From contig CADCXC010000038.1 of the NCBI GenBank assembly GCA_902806595.1, positions 434,001-498,000 of the forward strand: DNA of 64,000 bases, in the 5' to 3' direction. Below, piece by piece: positions 61,501 through 64,000 of the stretch (within the stretch, counting starts at the first letter, position 1; every line of letters starts with the position of its first letter). A program made the translations under genes and the position numbers. The notes under the pieces were generated by a model. The model worked only from the letters and a program-made list of their open reading frames with translations. It was not told the origin of the DNA and searched no databases. Origin of the DNA: Pyrenopolyporus hunteri (Eukaryota > Ascomycota > Sordariomycetes > Xylariales > Hypoxylaceae).

Positions 61501-62826
61501 GGGGTCATATAAAACTGTGTAGCTCCTACCCTTTTGTTGCATACCTATGCCCAGGTGTAAGGTGCCGTACAATATCTACCACATCCATCCATGCTTAGGC
61601 GGCTTGCTTTAGGTACATATAGGGCAAACTTGCCTAGGCTAACCTGCTTAGGTACCTACCACCACCTACCTAGTACACACCCGGCAATGTCGTTGTCACT
61701 TTCTGTGTACGTGGGTACCTACTGCCCTCGCATCACTGATTATTATTTCTCATCGAAGGAAATGGAATTCTTCTGCATCTTTTTTTTTCCCTCTCTCTCA
61801 TCCACGCTGACTGGGGGGCTGGCCTCGATTCCCTCTTCCGAACAACTGCCATCCGCGTCTAAGAAATTGACAGACTAGTGGCCGTTAGTAAACTAATAGC
61901 TCAAATACGGTACGTGCGAAAGAACACGTGCGCTTGCAAGGTCCAGCTGCGATAACACGAAGCCCCGTCCCTTTTTTTCCCTACGCCCTCTGCGCCCTGG
62001 ATCCTTTGGCATCACCTAGCCAAGCTGTGCCGGTCCCTTGAATACGGAATATCTGCGCAGTTCACGCTTCCGCTAACGCATACTACCTAACCAACGGCAC
62101 ACTCAACGTTATAGATTCAACGTATAATTCCCCACACGATAGCCATAAGCCAATAGCCGTTCATACGTGCCTAATTCACAGCATTTCTTTCCAGACGTTG
62201 AGTAACGTTTTAAACAAAATAAAATAAATTGCCGAAATCTTGAGATCTAGACCACTAAAACGAAGCGACAATCTCTCGTTCTGACATCGGGGTTATTTTC
62301 CAGCTGGAGCGAAGATCTGCGTCTGAGGCCACCGTTTTACTGTCGATCATCTGTGAAATAAGGCCATGTTTGCATATAATCTGTACCCGAAGTCGCATGC
62401 GTTTTCCCTCACACGTACATTCAAAGGGTCCTTTGATTGATCTCACGTGGGGAAGGCTGAACGGCTCTGAACCTATCAAGAAACCATTCGGATCGACCCG
62501 TTGTTGCTGTTGCCAGCCTATCCAATCTTCGTTCGATTATCTTCGTTTGATTATCTCCACCGCATCTTCTATCGTTGCCTCCTCCCGACCCGAAAAGTAG
62601 AGGAAGAAACGCTCGGGTGGCAAAAAAAGAACCCCAAGAGTCCCCAACCTCCAACCATCGTATGTGTCTTCCCGAAAGCTTTAACCAATCGCCTGTTTCT
62701 TTTGCAAATTTCATCCCGAATCTTGGAACCGGTGATCTTTACCGATCCTCACCATTGTCGCAGCAGCAGCTACCACATAGGCGAGGCTAAGCGATTGCAG
62801 TAAGGACTGCCGAGTAGCCTTTCGCC
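58588..62826. other. 4.2-kb intergenic region between divergent SAM-HMG and coiled-coil genes
   Basis: No exon chain or RNA gene is recognised. The region has a (GT)n microsatellite near 59101, poly-T/AT runs at 59581-59640 and 61150-61175, CT-rich stretches at 59680-59720, and TAGGTACCTA units near 61648 and 61715. Long upstream regions are usual for developmental regulators such as the SAM-HMG gene, so part of this may be its promoter. Confidence 0.55.
59081..59150. repeat. (GT)n microsatellite
   Basis: About nine uninterrupted GT units at 59101-59118, flanked by GTAAGTGTGT-type imperfect units. Confidence 0.85.
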
Positions 62827-64000
62827 ATGTCCAAATCACCGTCTGACAGCAGAGACTCCTCCACGTCCAAGACTCAGCTACCTAACGGTAATTCAGAGGG
62901 TGCCTCCGCCTCAGCTGCATCGGCGCAAGCGGAGATGGCTCAGGCAAGTTGAAAGCAAACTCTCCCCCCTTCAAATATATAGTATCGGGCGTCTTCCTGA
63001 TCTAACAGTAATTCCTCCGAGATTAGGCTTTCAAGGACCTCGCTAGGTACGTATTCCTATTATCGTAGCCTTACCTATTATCTGTTATATCCCACGGGGA
63101 GATCAACCGTCGATCTCATCGAGTCAGCTAGGTCACCCGTTCCCGAGCCTCCAGCTCGGGAGTGGCCACATGGAAATTGCCCAAATTCGCCTCAGATGTC
63201 CCATCATTTTGCCATGCCAATCACTTCTAGATCTCCAACTTGCCCATCTTTCCCTCATGCCAAATTCCCTTTGTGCATACGCCTTGGAAGGATACGCGCG
63301 ACTATCCCTTTTTGTGCAACACCCCTGTTTCCCCCCCGAGGCCTAGATCCCAGCTTAGTAGCTACGACAGAACAGACCCGAAGCCAGAACCACTCACACT
63401 TCACCTAAACGAATCCCACCTGAATGTGCTCTCCACGTTCGCGGGAAACCCATTCTTGATTTTACCCATCTGCCGCTTTCGTCGTGGAGGGCCTCGTATG
63501 GCCGACCAAGCGGCTGACCGCTTTATTCACTTCGCCTCTCGCTCGTATCTAAGTGGCTAGCATATCGACTCGCTCCACGTCGGAAGCCCGAGCAAAGGTG
63601 CCCGGGTCGCTGGTTCATCCCCGCGCTTATTACGGTCGATCAATAAACATCTTTATATCGCATAGTCTTTTATCCCGGCACGCCGCATCCCCTTTCGATA
63701 GCATGTCAATATCAGATGACTAGATAGGTACCTAACCTTTGTAAAACCTTCGGGATCTGGAATTCTATAATCCGTGTAGCCGAGAGGATCGCGTCTAAAC
63801 TAGGCAGTCAGCTTCAGGTTCCATCCTAGGTGCGGACCAATAGCTTACATATAATTTTCTTTAATACCTTCTATTAAGTATTTGGTAGAATGACGGTGTG
63901 CTAACGTGTGCTCGAATAGGGGCGAACAGCAGGCCGCGGCTTTAGAAGCGAGTCTGACAAGCTTAGAGAGCAAACTCGACGCCTTGTTGGCATCGATCGA
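62827..64000 (+). CDS. Coiled-coil protein, 5' part only (runs off the window)
   Basis: I do not recognise the family. Three exons are visible: 62827-62943, 63027-63046 and 63920 to beyond 64000, giving the first 72 residues. Residues 1-35 are Ser/Ala-rich. Exon 1 ends EMAQ, exon 2 encodes AFKDLA plus two bases, and exon 3 continues RGEQQAAALEASLTSLESKL with heptad-like Leu spacing, so a coiled coil starts there. Intron 1 is GC-AG (CAG followed by GCAAGT, branch CTAAC, acceptor ATTAG). Exon 2 is a 20-nt microexon between ATTAG and GTACGT. Intron 2 is 873 nt, far longer than others in the window, with GCTAAC and AATAG at its end. All three exons join in one frame, which is strong internal support. 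Using the nearby GT donor in exon 1 instead would create a stop in the microexon. Confidence 0.68.
63047..63919 (+). other. Long intron of the terminal coiled-coil gene
   Basis: 873 nt from GTACGT to AATAG, about three times longer than any other intron here. It contains one TAGGTACCTAAC (about 63726) but no box C/D or H/ACA snoRNA pattern or tRNA that I can support. Confidence 0.5.

Noticed and set aside
63766..63841. tRNA-like sequence inside the long intron (TAGCCGAGAGG ... CAGGTTCCATCC)
   Set aside because: The acceptor arms pair only with several wobbles, and D and T stems fail. Not supported as a tRNA gene.
1..64000. CRISPR array, bacterial operon or prophage
   Set aside because: The window is clearly eukaryotic (spliced genes); tandem repeats present are simple microsatellites without unique spacers.

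Overview
This is nuclear DNA of a filamentous ascomycete (Pezizomycotina, most likely Sordariomycetes). The evidence is short GT-AG introns of about 50-340 nt with CTAAC/CTGAC-type branch points, pyrimidine-rich promoters, and a fungal gene set: an Msn2/Seb1-type zinc-finger factor, Cdc14, condensin Brn1, Pcc1, Dph6 fused to RidA-like domains, and a WW-PhoD phosphatase. I cannot name the species. Fourteen protein genes are supported, all but two of them spliced, and every exon junction given was read by hand and checked for phase.

Layout. 1-6.0 kb: two minus-strand genes, an Upf1-like DNA helicase (HCS1/IGHMBP2 type) and a DUF202 membrane protein. 6.0-22.3 kb: a gene desert of about 16 kb with no recognisable gene, dense in short (TAGG)n tracts and TAGGTACCTA palindromes. 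22.3-24.3 kb: the MSN2-like regulator. 26-31.6 kb: DPH6 (+), convergent with a membrane-anchored type-B carboxylesterase (-). 33-38.2 kb: CDC14 (-) and PCC1 (+) are divergent around a 1.1-kb spacer, and PCC1 converges on a small heat-shock protein (-). 38.2-41.5 kb: an intergenic block holding a 572-bp non-autonomous DNA transposon (MITE) with 45-bp terminal inverted repeats. 41.5-47 kb: WW-PhoD phosphatase (+), convergent with phosphomannomutase (-). 48-54.9 kb: a CCX/NCLX-type Ca2+/cation exchanger (-) and condensin BRN1 (+) share a 1.16-kb bidirectional promoter. 56.6-58.6 kb: a SAM + HMG-box regulator (-). 62.8-64 kb: the 5' end of a coiled-coil gene that runs off the window and has a GC-AG intron and a 20-nt microexon.

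The genes form no biosynthetic cluster or operon. They are mostly conserved housekeeping genes: translation modification (Dph6, Pcc1), mitosis (Cdc14, Brn1), protein glycosylation (Pmm), ion transport, stress response (Msn2, Hsp20) and probably sexual development (SAM-HMG). I see no rRNA gene, confident tRNA gene, CRISPR array or intact autonomous transposon. The points most worth a second look are the MITE with asymmetric subterminal repeats, the 16-kb desert beside MSN2, a stop-free 63-nt intron in PCC1, the GC-AG/microexon structure at the right edge, and the window-wide TAGGTACCTA repeat, which also lies inside introns.
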